Translations under genes and position numbers: made by a program
Notes under the pieces: generated by a model
What the model was told of the DNA's origin: nothing
What the model saw: the letters and a program-made list of their open reading frames with translations, nothing else
Database searches by the model: none
From: Microglena sp. YARC
Taxonomy: Eukaryota > Chlorophyta > Chlorophyceae > Chlamydomonadales > Chlamydomonadaceae
DNA length: 64,000 bases
Direction of reading: 5' to 3'
NCBI GenBank assembly: GCA_022414725.1
Contig: CM039462.1
Location: 9,470,884-9,534,883 of the forward strand
In this document: in pieces, positions 13,648 to 24,966 of the stretch
How positions within the stretch are numbered: position 1 is the first letter of the stretch
How the letters are laid out: each line of letters starts with the position of its first letter

Positions 13648-13840
13648 CGACGAATGGCTCAATGGCAGAGCTCGAAGAAGCAAGAAACTGCAGGGTTCGA
13701 ATCCCTATGGGTGCGCTTTAGTGTCCGCGGTCGCTGTCAACCACCATGGAACCTTTGTCCTGGTAAAGTAGCAGCCCGTTCTCTACCGCCGTAAGATGGG
13801 GTTTCCTTAATACCACGCCCCACCAGGTGTTATCATTACA
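13648..13840 (+). mobile_element. tRNA-derived SINE, copy 1
   Basis: A tRNA-like head has an A-box-like TGGCTCAATGG at 13655 and a perfect B box GGTTCGAATCC at 13694-13704. It is followed by a body and a tail ending CACGCCCCACCAGG then GTTATCATTAC. The same head-body-tail order recurs at 25921-26135. The cloverleaf is degenerate (poor anticodon stem), so this is a Pol III-type SINE and not a functional tRNA gene. Confidence 0.75.
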
Positions 13841-14149
13841 TGGCCCCTGCATCAGAAGACTAAATGTCAGTTTGGAAGATTGGTGATGTTGGTGCCATGT
13901 CTAGTGTTCGTCCTGGGCGTGTATTACGGGTATTACACGTGTATTACGGGTTATACACTGGGCGTCGATTAACGTTTCGGGCGCATTGGCTCATACACAC
14001 CCCCTCGCACGCTGCGTACTGCTTTAGAAGTACGCCATCTTCATCATCGTAAACGGGCGGGTGTGGTCGCTGGTGCAGTTTTTTGCCGAATCGCCTTCCA
14101 AAGTAAGTGAATTGGTGACGTGTACGCCATGCCTAAGGAACGGCAACAA

Positions 14150-14290
14150 ATATAAGTGTTTGAAAAACTTACAGTCACTAATATAATTATAGTGTCACAA
14201 TAATATTGGCTTTTGAAACAAATTCAAAATTCTGGTGAGACGGCTCGTCCGTCTAATAAAAACTAACATTCACTTATATTATTCATTCAC
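14150..14290 (+). repeat. dispersed AT-rich repeat C, copy 1
   Basis: Contains CACAATAATATT, AATTCAAAATTCTGGTGAGA and CGTCCGTCTAAT followed by ACTAACATTCACTTATAT. The same ordered blocks occur at about 38935-39090. Class unknown. Confidence 0.65.
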
Positions 14291-14344
14291 TCATATTTAC
14301 TAACTTCGCCTTGCCTTGCCCCAGCCATGCCTGGTGTAGCAGGG

Positions 14345-15085
14345 GGCGCACGGGGGGCGAAGGTCGGTGTGAGGGGTGAGGGTAGGTGTGAGGGGCGAGG
14401 GTAGGGTGGGGGGTGGGGGGTGGGGGATGGTGTGAGGGGTGGGGGATGGTGGGAGGGGTGGGTTTGTGTGTGAGGGGTGGGGGATGGTGTGAGGGGTGAG
14501 GGATGGTGGGAGGGGAGGGGTAGGTGGGAGGGGTGGGGAATGGTGTGAGGGGTGAGGTTGTGTGTGAGGGGTGGTGGATGGTGTGAGGGGTGAGGGATGG
14601 TGGGAGGGAAGGGGTAAGTGGGAGGGTGGGGAATGGTGTGAGGGGTGAGGTTGTGTGTGAGGGGTGGGGATGGTGTGAGGGGTGAGGAATGGTGGGAGGG
14701 GAGGGGTAGGTGGGAGGGGTGGGGAATGGTGTGAGGGGTGAGGTTGTGTGTGAGGGGGTGGTGGATGGTGTGAGGGGGGGTGGGTTGGTGAGAGGGGTGC
14801 AGGGTTGGAGATGGTGTGCGGGTTGGGGGATGGTGGGAGGGGTGAGGTTGTGTGTGAGGGTTGAGGGTAGGTGTAAGGGGCGGGGGATGGTGTGAGGGGT
14901 GGGGATGGTGGGAGGGGCGAGGGCCGAGGGTAGATGGGAGGGGTGAGTGATTGTGTGAGGGGTGGGGTAGGTGTGAGGTGTGGGGTAAGTGGTGGAAGGC
15001 GGGTGAAGGGGGTGTGGGAGGGTGCATGGGTAGGTAGGGTGTGGGGCGGGGTAGGGGAGGTTGGTGGAGAGGGGTGGGGCACACA
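14345..15085. repeat. G-rich minisatellite filling an intron
   Basis: Degenerate tandem of GTGAGGGGTGGGGGATGGT-like units on the plus strand. It begins nine bases beyond the splice donor of the ankyrin exon at 15095 and so occupies that gene's first intron. Long proline-rich frames on the minus strand are its translation. G-runs on the plus strand could form quadruplexes. Confidence 0.9.
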
Positions 15086-15094
15086 TTCACACAC

Positions 15095-15403
15095 CTGAAA
15101 TCCAGCGCCATGCATGGGGGTGTATCCATCCTTCTCAGGAATTGTTGTATCAACACCAGGTTGCTCAAGCAGAAGCTTCACAGCATCCACTGAGCCACCA
15201 AGGGTTGCAGACATGAGAGGGGTTCTCTTCTGTGACCCTCTCTTGTTCACGTCTGCCCCATCTTTTAGCGCAACCTGCATCCTCTCGACATCATTCCGCT
15301 CGGCATAAACCCCCAACAGGCTATCCGCGCCGTGCTGGGCTAAAGTGAAGGGCGAGCTGAGCAATATTAGCAGGGACGCGCATAGGATAGCTGCGATCTG
15401 CAT
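15095..15403 (-). CDS. secreted ankyrin-repeat protein, first exon (partial)
   Basis: 103 codons from an ATG at 15403 to a donor CAG|GTGTGTG at 15095/15094. Residues 1-22 look like a signal peptide with a hydrophobic core (ILCASLLILLSSPFTLA). Residues about 28-58 (AERNDVERMQVALKDGADVN) and 60-88 (TPLMSATLGGSVDAVKLLLE) are two ankyrin repeats. A third begins with DGYTPMHGAGFQ and is cut by the donor mid-repeat. Beyond it is minisatellite; I could not find the next exon before about 13.9 kb, so the gene is partial here, either continuing beyond my recognition or broken. It is divergently arranged with enkurin, 574 bp apart. A fragment matching the exon end plus donor lies at 26260-26293. Confidence 0.75.
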
Positions 15404-15580
15404 GGTTCGAATTCAAATACCTTGAATCCGCTGAGACAATTTTGAAAACCGATTGAATTGTGTATCAAAATTGAAGAGGGAGCTGAGTTAATCGCAGCTG
15501 CTGCTCGACAGTGCTCTGCTCCAGATCGGCCTCCCAAACCGGCTCCACGTCGGCTAGGAAGTCCTAGCTGGCGTGGTAGG

Positions 15581-15727
15581 ACAAGTCCTAGGCGGCGTTG
15601 CAAGCGACGCGGACAAGCGGACAATTGGCGTCGAGTTTTATCGGAGCCAGAGGGGAGGGGCCGAGGTGACCCCGAGGGCGGGTGATCCTGGGGGCTCCCG
15701 CCCCCCAGAAGGGGGACTCCGCCAAAC
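15581..15727 (+). repeat. GC-rich dispersed element A, copy 1 (shortened)
   Basis: Begins with CAAGTCC and the palindromic GCGTTGCAAGCGACGC, and ends with the hallmark GGGGGCTCCCGCCCCCCAG then CTCCGCCAAA. The middle differs from the other copies. Lies in the spacer between the ankyrin and enkurin start sites. Confidence 0.7.
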
Positions 15728-15977
15728 AGGCCCTCACCAGCGGCAGCGGCGACCCGAAATGGCAGCTGGCAGTTGGACTCACAAATATGAAACTTATCCC
15801 AGCTTATCCCCTTAGAAAGTCGGAGTATCTTCAACCGCAGTACACCGGATGTATTTAAACGATTCATGCTAGCTGTGTATTCATTTCTGCTATCTGCCTA
15901 GCCAATTTCGTGGATCCGCAGCTCATTCTCAACCCTTCGAGACCACACTGACACTCGTTCCTAGATAAGTATTCGAC

Positions 15978-18128
<2,151 letters not shown>

Positions 18129-18235
18129 AGCATACATGTGTTATCCTTTATATTGACATTATCAGTAGAATAGAAGAATTGCTACTCCTTTGGAAAGAGG
18201 GGAAACCGTACTCGTTGGTCAGGGATGAAGCATAC

Positions 18236-18756
18236 GTGCAGAATCCTGCATAATGGCATATTCGTTAGCATAGCAACTGTATAACTTACCTTGACTTCAT
18301 TTCATTTTAGACATCCCTTGAACTGAGTGGCATGGGCCACCCATGACCCAAACACGTTCAGCCATCAGCTGTAACAACGTCGCCTTTTGTGTTATAGTAC
18401 GACTTATACGTCGTACCTACAGTGGCTTTGTGCGCCCCAGTCTGAGTCCTCACATGTCTCTGTACCGCCTGTCTGGCAGGGGCAACGCCCCCGGCTGTGG
18501 CGACGCCGCCTACCGCACCATAGCAGTACTAGCTGTACTGCCCGGCCATCTCTACTAGAAGTCAGCAGGTACTTCCTGTTGCTATCTTTATACTTCTCAT
18601 GTAAGAGTATTAACCACCAGAGTCCCTGCAGTCCCTGCATGTGACTAAATTTTGCCTCACTGAGTTCCCTGGGCCTCTTCCTTAACAATGAAGGCACTGT
18701 TATTCTCATGCCCGCCAAATTATTTGATTACTTGATTTTGATTTTTCATTCCAGTA
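18236..18756. other. enkurin downstream spacer
   Basis: No gene recognised. Short frames have no family resemblance. Contains a GC-rich stretch at about 18430-18520. Confidence 0.4.
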
Positions 18757-18830
18757 CTGCCGAAGGCGACGAGCAGCCAAATTGTTGGCTGGAGCCATGT
18801 AACAGTTCAAGTTCCAAGGTCAAACCAGCC
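18757..18830 (+). mobile_element. solo LINE 3' tail
   Basis: TACTGCCGAAGGCGACGAGC, then AGCCAAATTGTTGGCTGGAG and CATGTAACAGTTCAAGTTCC. Matches the tail that follows the reverse-transcriptase remnant at 22.4 and 22.6 kb, so it is probably a 5'-truncated insertion. Confidence 0.6.
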
Positions 18831-19119
18831 GAATGTGTTGGGTACTGATGTTACTACCAAAGACGGCAAGCAGCCTCAACAAACTGTAAATACATAACTA
18901 ACATCAAGTTATGTTTCCCATCTGGACTCCAAATGCGCCCACAGCTTGAGGGAGCCAACGGGATCTCCATCTGTTATAAACTACGTTCGAGTAGCTTAAG
19001 AAAATGGTCAGGATCAGCACTGGTTGCCCAAGAGATATCTTAATATGTATGAACTTCTGAAGTACTGCAGCTTTAAAAAGTGTTCAGAATCAGCACTGAA
19101 TGCTCAAGAGTGTATATCC

Positions 19120-19770
19120 ATACCCAGTTTTCATCCTACCCCTGGGTATGCAATTACATCCTACACATGGGTATGACGATGCATCATTCTCATTGCCATG
19201 ATGGCTCATCATACCTATAGGTATGACTTCCAATATATCCATACCGGTACCAAGGCTTCATCCTACCCCTGGGTATGACGTTAGATCCTACATATGGGTA
19301 TGACGATGCATTATACTCCTTGGTATGATGACTCATCTTAGCTATGGGTATGACTTCCGATATATTCATCCCCAGGTTTGATCATATCCCTAGGTATGAC
19401 GTTAGATACTCAGATCCTACATACGGGTATGGCGGGGCATCATACTCATTATTGTGATAAATCTACATATCTATGGGTATGACGTCCAATACACCGGTAT
19501 ATCCATAATTCCATATCGAGGTTTCATCCTACCCTGGCTATGACGTTATGGGTATAACGAGCAGTATGTCCCCGGTTAGGTGACATCATACTCCAGGGTA
19601 TGACATCACCTAAAGGAATGATGATGCATCATACTCATAGCTACGTTGCCACATCATAGCCAAGGGTATTACGTGCTGTGGGTCCTTGGTAAAGTTTCAG
19701 CATACATTCATACCCCTGGGTATGACGTGGTATCATATATAGAGGTATGACACACCTACCCCTTATAGGT
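19120..19770. repeat. GGTATGAC minisatellite
   Basis: Degenerate tandem array whose recurring core is CCTACCCCTGGGTATGACG, spaced about 25-45 bp, with CATCATACTC spacers. No open frame of interest. The flanks (18831-19119 and 19771-19890) are unremarkable. Confidence 0.85.
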
Positions 19771-19889
19771 ATGGTGTCTTATCGGGTGACTTAGTTGCCA
19801 ATTCCCAATTCCAATATTACTCGTTGAAATCAGTGATTAAATTCTGGAAATCCTTTGTGAAAAAGTGTGATAACTAGAGGTGACCGCCC

Positions 19890-21110
19890 TACCGGGCGGT
19901 CACATCTCGCACGGTCGTGGTTTCGTGGGTCTGTGTCTCGGTCTGGGTCTGTGCCTCGGTCTGGGTCTCGGTCTGGGACTGGGTCTCGGTCTGGGTCTGT
20001 GTATCGGTCTGTGCCTCGGTCTGGGTATCGGTCTGTGTATCGGTCTGGGGTCTCGGTCTGGGTTTGTGTATCGGTCTGGGTCTGGGCGGGTCTGGGTCTC
20101 GGTCTGGGTCTCGGTCTCGGTCTGGGTCTCGGTCTGTGCCTCGGTCTGGGTCTCGGTCTGGGTCTGGGTCTCGGTTACGGTCTGGGTCAGGGTCTCGGTC
20201 TGGGTCTCGGTCTGGGTCTCGGCCTTCTGCGTCTCGAACCTTCCATGCGGCATGCGCAGGTGGCATGCGCAACGCCGGCTGGCGTCGCCTCTCGCATGGT
20301 CGCGTTCGTGGGTCTGTGTCTCGGTCTGGGTCTGTGCCTCGGTCTGGGTATCGGTCTGTGCCTCGGTCTGGGTCTCGGTCTGGGTCTGTGTATCGGTCTG
20401 GGTCTCGGTCTGGGTCTGTGTATCGGTCTGGGTCTGGGTCTGGGTCTGGGTCTCGGTCTCGATCTAGGTCTCGGTCTCGGTCTCGGCCTCGGTCTGGGTA
20501 TCGGTCTGTATGTCGGTCTGGGTCTCGGTCTGCGTCTGTGTATCGGTCTGTGTATCGGTCTGTGTATCGGTCTGTATATCGGTCTGTGTCTGGTTTCGTG
20601 GGTCTGTGTCTCGGTCTGTGCCTCGGTCTGGGTCTGGGTCTGTGTATCGGTCTGTGCCTCGGTCTGTGTATCGGTATGGGTCTGGGCGGGTCTGGGTCTG
20701 GGTCTGGGTCTGGGTCTGGGTCTGGGTCTGGGTCTGGGTCTGGGTCTGGGTCTGGGTCTGGGTCTGGGTCTGGGTCTGGGTCTGGGTCTGGGTCTGGGTC
20801 TGGTCTGGGTCTGGGTCTGGGTCTGGGTCTGGGTCTGGGTCTGGGTCTGGGTCTGGGTCTGGGTCTGGGTCTGGGTCTGGGTCTGGGTCTGGGTCTGGGT
20901 CTGGGTCTGGGTCTGGGTCTGGGTCTGGGTCTGGGTCTTGGTCTCGATCTGGGTCTGGGTCTGGGTCTGGGTCTGGGTCTGAGTCTGGGTCTGGGTCTCG
21001 GTCTGGGTCTGGGTCTCGGTCTCGGTCTTCTGCGTCTCGAAGCTTCCATGCGGCATCCGCAGGTCATGCGCAACGCCGGCTGGCGTCGCCCGAGGGCGCT
21101 CACGGACGCC
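19890..21110. repeat. GGGTCT/CGGTCT hexanucleotide array with repeated flank
   Basis: Over 1 kb of GGGTCT and CGGTCT hexamers with TGTGTATC and TGTGCCTC interruptions. A GC-rich flank (CTTCTGCGTCTCGAA, TTCCATGCGGCAT, CGCAACGCCGGCTGGCGTCG) occurs at about 20222-20300 and again at 21027-21090, so the array is part of a larger duplicated block. All six frames are open because a hexamer has few stops; the (GL)n, (SR)n and (DPDR)n peptides are artefacts of that. Confidence 0.95.
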
Positions 21111-21128
21111 GAACCCTTAGGTTAAATT

Positions 21129-21165
21129 GCTCCTCCTCCTCCTCCTCCTCCTCCTCCTCCTCCAG
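21129..21165. repeat. TCC trinucleotide microsatellite
   Basis: Perfect (TCC)n run of about 36 bp adjoining the hexanucleotide block. Confidence 0.9.
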
Positions 21166-21399
21166 TGTGACCGGTGTGACCGTGGTGTCTCTGCTTAGTT
21201 GAGGGCGGTAATAACTCTGGTATGACGAGGAACGTTGCCCCAGCCGATCTCAGTATGGCTAGAGAACGCTAAGACTGTTGGAGCAAGGATGTGTCTAATG
21301 CCCTAGCGACGTTGTACTCCTCGGATTAGTTCCACCTTCCCGGCATTTGGAAACCGTATCATGCCGGATCCGGGTCGAAACCCTAGCCCCCCCCCCCCC

Positions 21400-21625
21400 C
21401 CCCCCCGGCGTGGCACCCTCCCCTCTGGTTGCCACCCGTTGCAACCTGTCGCTCCGATAACAGAGGGCACCCCGGATCACCCCTCCCACCGCCCCTCCCG
21501 GGTCACCCCGTTGTCCGTTTGTGCGGTCGCGACCGACGCGAAGCCTGACACGTAAGCCAACTGCCTCGTAACTAACTGGCTTCAGTCCGCGCGATTCCGT
21601 TGCCACCAAGGGGGAGGGGGAGGGG
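21400..21625 (-). repeat. element A-related fragment, inverted
   Basis: On the minus strand the order GGCAACGGAA, CCAGTTAGTTACGAGGCAGT, TGGCTTACGTGTCAGGCTTC and CGGTCGCGACCG follows the central part of GC-rich element A (compare 40.8 and 59.97 kb). It lacks the palindromic head and GGGGGCTCCC tail, and carries a C run. Confidence 0.55.
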
Positions 21626-21910
21626 TGCCACAAGCCGGCCCAGAGTCGAAGTTAGGTTTTTGAGTACGGTATGATAGTTCAGCCTTGAATTTATTGGAAG
21701 ATTCCCAGGATGAATCTCTGGCCACCAATTTACATTGAGGTGTGGGACCTTCGAAACTGAATCCAGTTATCTGGAGCACAGTGGAGAAGGTCATAATCTC
21801 AAATCATCTTTTATTTTATTGTACGTGCCCTATTTATATATAGATGAAAGTTTAGGGTCACAAGGAAGGAAGAATGCTGTGTAAGTTCCAAGTTCAAGTA
21901 TCAGACTTGG

Positions 21911-22363
21911 ATGTCCTCCTCATGGGATGAGAGTGGGAAACCAGAGATGCCTAATTATCTCACCCGAGATCAACCTCACAAGGTGGTGCGTAATATGTCT
22001 AGATATATAACTTCCTCCCACTACCTCAAGGTGGAAACTGATAGATGGAAACGTCCAATTGTTCCTTGGATGGATCGAGTGTGCCACCTCTGTGATTCTG
22101 GAATCGTTCAAGATGAACACCATGTGTTCTTTGAATATACTGACGAAGCCTTTCTGAATTCGAGAAGAAAGTATCAGAGCCTGATTTCCCAATCGGAGAG
22201 CAAAATGATTCCTTTACATTATCTGATGTGCAATCCAGAAGTTGAAAGGCGAGAGAAGCTTCCTTTGTTCATCCATGAATGTATGAAGAGACTGAATCAA
22301 GTTTTTTTTTATATTAATAGGTTATTTTTTGTACTGTTTTCTCGTTCGGAAGAAGAGGAATAA
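21911..22363 (+). pseudogene. LINE reverse-transcriptase C-terminal remnant
   Basis: An open frame of 150 codons resembling the C-terminal region of non-LTR retrotransposon polymerases. Key segment is RVCHLCDSGIVQDEHHVFFE, a CxxC...HH zinc-knuckle of the zf-RVT type, preceded by YLKVETDRWKRPIVP. The catalytic reverse-transcriptase core and endonuclease are absent upstream, so this is a 5'-truncated dead copy. It ends in an acidic tail at a TAA and is followed by the element's 3' tail. Confidence 0.75.
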
Positions 22364-22418
22364 AAAATGAAAAAAGAAATGAAAGAAAAACATTGTTCGA
22401 GTTTACCTAGTAATATGT

Positions 22419-22685
22419 TTTTTACTGCCGAAGACGGCGAGCAGCCAAATTGCTGGCTGAAGCTATGTAACCAAGTTCAAGTTCTATGTGATTCTGGAAT
22501 CGTTCAAGATAAACACCATGTGTTCTTTGAATGGACTGACTAAAAATGAATATGAAAAAATGAAAAGAAAAACAAAGTGATTTGTTCGAGTTTACATTTT
22601 CCTGGAAAGTTTTTTTACTGCCGAAGACGGCGAGCAGCCAAATTGCTGGCTGAAGCTATGTAACCAAGTTCAAGTTCAAGTTGAA
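22419..22685 (+). mobile_element. duplicated LINE 3' tails
   Basis: ACTGCCGAAGACGGCGAGCA through GCTATGTAACCAAGTTCAAG occurs twice, at about 22425 and 22617. Between them a short copy of the zinc-knuckle coding region recurs at 22490-22545 (GTGATTCTGGAATCGTTCAA, with stops). Either two nested 5'-truncated insertions or a tandem duplication of the 3' end. The tail ends in GTTCAA repeats. Confidence 0.7.
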
Positions 22686-23173
22686 AAGTGCATAAGAGTT
22701 TACAGCACCTGCGTTGACGTTCTCAATACATGCCAATACGCTACCCATTTCCTCAGAATTAAGGATACTTGTAAATGTTTCCATAATTTCGGCTCTGAAA
22801 CTATATTTCAAAGTATTAGTGATGTGTTGGTTCTTCTTGATAGCCTTAACGAACTAATACAGCTTGCTGTACTGCAGTACTCCTTTTGGTGGTTACCCCC
22901 AGTGCAAGCAAACGAGCTGGCTGAATATGATTGCAAGAGTGTGACGGCCATGTGATTGCATTCTGCACACATGAGTGTGATGCAGTATTGTATGCACTCA
23001 CCATAGCTGTTTTTTTCAGCTAACAGCAGAAGCAGCTTCTAGATAGCTCCGGTGGCTTGCTACCTAGCCAAACATATAGCAACGAAGTGCATCTGGAAAC
23101 TGACAGAATCATATTTATTATTGAGATATTGGGTCTAAACCCAATTCCCTTGAGCCTATTGGGCTACCCACGG
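22686..23173. other. spacer with repeat D fragment
   Basis: No gene recognised. CCCCAGTGCAAGCAAACGAG (repeat D) lies at about 22898, and GCAGCTTCTAGATAGCTCC at about 23030 recurs near 23490 and 25700. Confidence 0.4.
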
Positions 23174-23368
23174 CAGGATACTACATTTCGTCAAATTGGT
23201 CAGCGCTTAAAGCGCACAACCGTCAAATTGGTCAGCGCTTTGTAGTGCAATAAGCGCAAAAACTGCGCGCTGCGTCTACAGGGGGTCGAAAAAACTGCGC
23301 GAAACGCGCAGTGGGGCTCAAAAAGTGTGCGCGAAATCGCGCTGCCGCGCGCGCTTCGTACTACCCTG
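23174..23368 (+). mobile_element. hAT-like MITE, copy 1
   Basis: 195-bp element with imperfect terminal inverted repeats (CAGGATACTAC and GTACTACCCTG). It is flanked by ACCCACGG (23166-23173) and AACCACGG (23369-23376), an 8-bp target duplication with one mismatch. Interior has two copies of CAAATTGGTCAGCGCTT and GC-rich hairpins around GCGCGAAACGCGCAG. An 8-bp duplication with CAGGG ends is characteristic of the hAT superfamily. No transposase. Confidence 0.85.
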
Positions 23369-23659
23369 AACCACGGACTGAAACATACAAGGTGGTAGCT
23401 TTTTATTTGCTACACTCCTTTCCAACCTGAAGTGCCCACGATCGCAAAGGCCTACAAACTCTCTTATTTTTTTGGCTACGCGTAGCAGCTTCTAGGCAGC
23501 TCCCTTTCCCTGTCCTTGGGCCAAACATGGAGCTATCTTGTGCGTCTGCAAGCTGATATCACATGCATTCCAATGCAGCTGCTAGCATTGATTTTGACCC
23601 AGTGACTGGATATTGGAGCTAAGAGGAAGCTGCCATGAGTAGCCCAACAATGAAACAGT

Positions 23660-23893
23660 GTCTACTAGCATTGCTCTTTTGCGCACCCTGTCGCCATTCT
23701 GTCGCTGCATGGGTCCTACTAAACTAGTCAGAAAGGCCCTAACTGACCCCCCCGGCCGGGTTTGCAGGGCAGCGCGGTGTTTGGGGGGCAGTGTGTCGCC
23801 CTACCCAACCCTCCTGGCCTGCACGGGGTTTGGGGGGCAGCCCGTTGCACTGGGGTTGCACCGAGTCACTCATTTTGCGACGAGTCAAATGAA
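23660..23893 (+). repeat. dispersed repeat family B, copy 2
   Basis: CTGTCGCTGCATGG, CTAAACTAGTCAGAAAGGCC, GGGGGGCAG (twice) and CACTGGGGTTGCACCGAGTC. Same block order as at 12.18 and 38.7 kb, with an internal duplication of the GGGTTTG...GGGGGGCAG segment. Confidence 0.65.
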
Positions 23894-23934
23894 AAAATGA
23901 GTTTCTACAAGCATCTACATACCACATTCCATGC

Positions 23935-24804
23935 CTTCTAGCCCAACAGACTGAAGGCCCTGTGTGAGAGATGGGGTACAGATCCAAATGAGGTGCCTGA
24001 GCCTGTGGCATAGCTGCATTTGCTGCCTACCCTCACTGACCCTGTTCTAATCCATGTTCTTGGCATAGCTGGCCAATACAGCCCTGCTTGTTGGTGGTTG
24101 GTTGTTGGCATAGCTGGCCAATACAGCCCTGCTCGTTGGTGGTTGGTTGGTGGTTGGTTGCTGGCATAGCTGGCCAATACTTCCCTGCTTGTTTGTGGTT
24201 GGCTGTTTGTTGGCATAGCTGGCCAATACAGCCCTGCTTGTTGGTGGTTGGTTGCTGGCATAGCTGGCCAATACAGCCCTGCTTGCTGGTGGTTGGCTGG
24301 TTGTTGGCATAGCTGGCCAATACAGCCCTGCTCGTTGGTGGTTGGCTGTTTGTTGGCATAGCTGGCCAATACAGCCCTGTTTGTTGGTGGTTGGTTGGTG
24401 GTTGTAATCATCTAGACTGACTGTCTCTTCTTGTCGGTTCCTATCCCAACAGGCTGAAGGCCATGCATGAGACAGTAGCTCCAGATGGGGTGCCTGACCC
24501 TGTGGCATAGCAGCATTTGCTGCCCACCCTCACTGCCCCTGACTTCCCTTGCTGGGTGGGTGGAACTGCCACCGTCATTGGAGGTTGCAAGTGTCCAGTC
24601 TGACTGGCTCTGCTTGTCTGCTTCTAGCCCAAAGGCCAAACGCCCTGTGTGACACAGTAGCTCCAGATGGGGTGCCTGACCCTGTGGCATAGAAGCATTT
24701 GCTGCCCACCCTCACTGACCCTGTCTTTCCTTGCTGGGTGGTTGGAACTGCCCCTGTCATTGGGGGTTGCAAGCGCCCAGACTGAGTGACTCTGCTTGTC
24801 TGCC
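23935..24804 (-). repeat. echo copies of the sulfotransferase terminal exon
   Basis: Three degenerate units downstream of the predicted stop repeat the terminal exon's distal part (minus strand: GTGAGGGTGGGCAGCAAATG, a CACAGGGTCAGGCACC-like segment, then CTGTTGGGCTAG-like ends), starting at about 23940, 24446 and 24629 with a period near 180 bp. Between the first two, 24050-24410 is a separate 45-60-bp array of GGCATAGCTGGCCAATACAG followed by TTGGTGGTTGG. The frames are mostly disrupted. Confidence 0.7.
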
Positions 24805-24966
24805 CTAGCCCAACAGGCCGAAGGCTCTGTGTGCGAGATGGGATGCAGCTCTAGGTGGAGTGACTGCCCCTGTGGCATAGCCGCATTTGCTGCCCACCCT
24901 CACTGGCCCTGTCTTCCCTTGCTGCCGCACATAGTTGAACATTACCATATCCAATGCTTGGAGCTG
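24805..24966 (-). CDS. sulfotransferase terminal exon (candidate)
   Basis: Acceptor AACACAG (or three bases further) before 24966, phase 0, 53 codons then TAG at 24805. Begins LQALDMVMFNYVRQQ, resembling the final helix of the family (LxxLDxxLYxYV), then a low-complexity extension. The start is partly redundant with the NNQLDMK end of the previous exon, so it could be an echo fused to the tail. Less certain than the core exons. Confidence 0.5.
   Translation of the reverse strand, partial: QLQALDMVMFNYVRQQGKTGPVRVGSKCGYATGAVTPPRAASHLAHRAFGLLG

Noticed and set aside
14283..15168. Proline-rich secreted protein extending the ankyrin exon
   Set aside because: The frame after GFQ is minisatellite, with a good donor (CAG|GTGTGTG) at the end of the ankyrin similarity.
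19867..21202. Several overlapping open frames of 200-400 codons encoding (GL)n, (SG)n, (RP)n or (DPDP)n peptides
   Set aside because: They translate a hexanucleotide array; frames are open on both strands for compositional reasons only.
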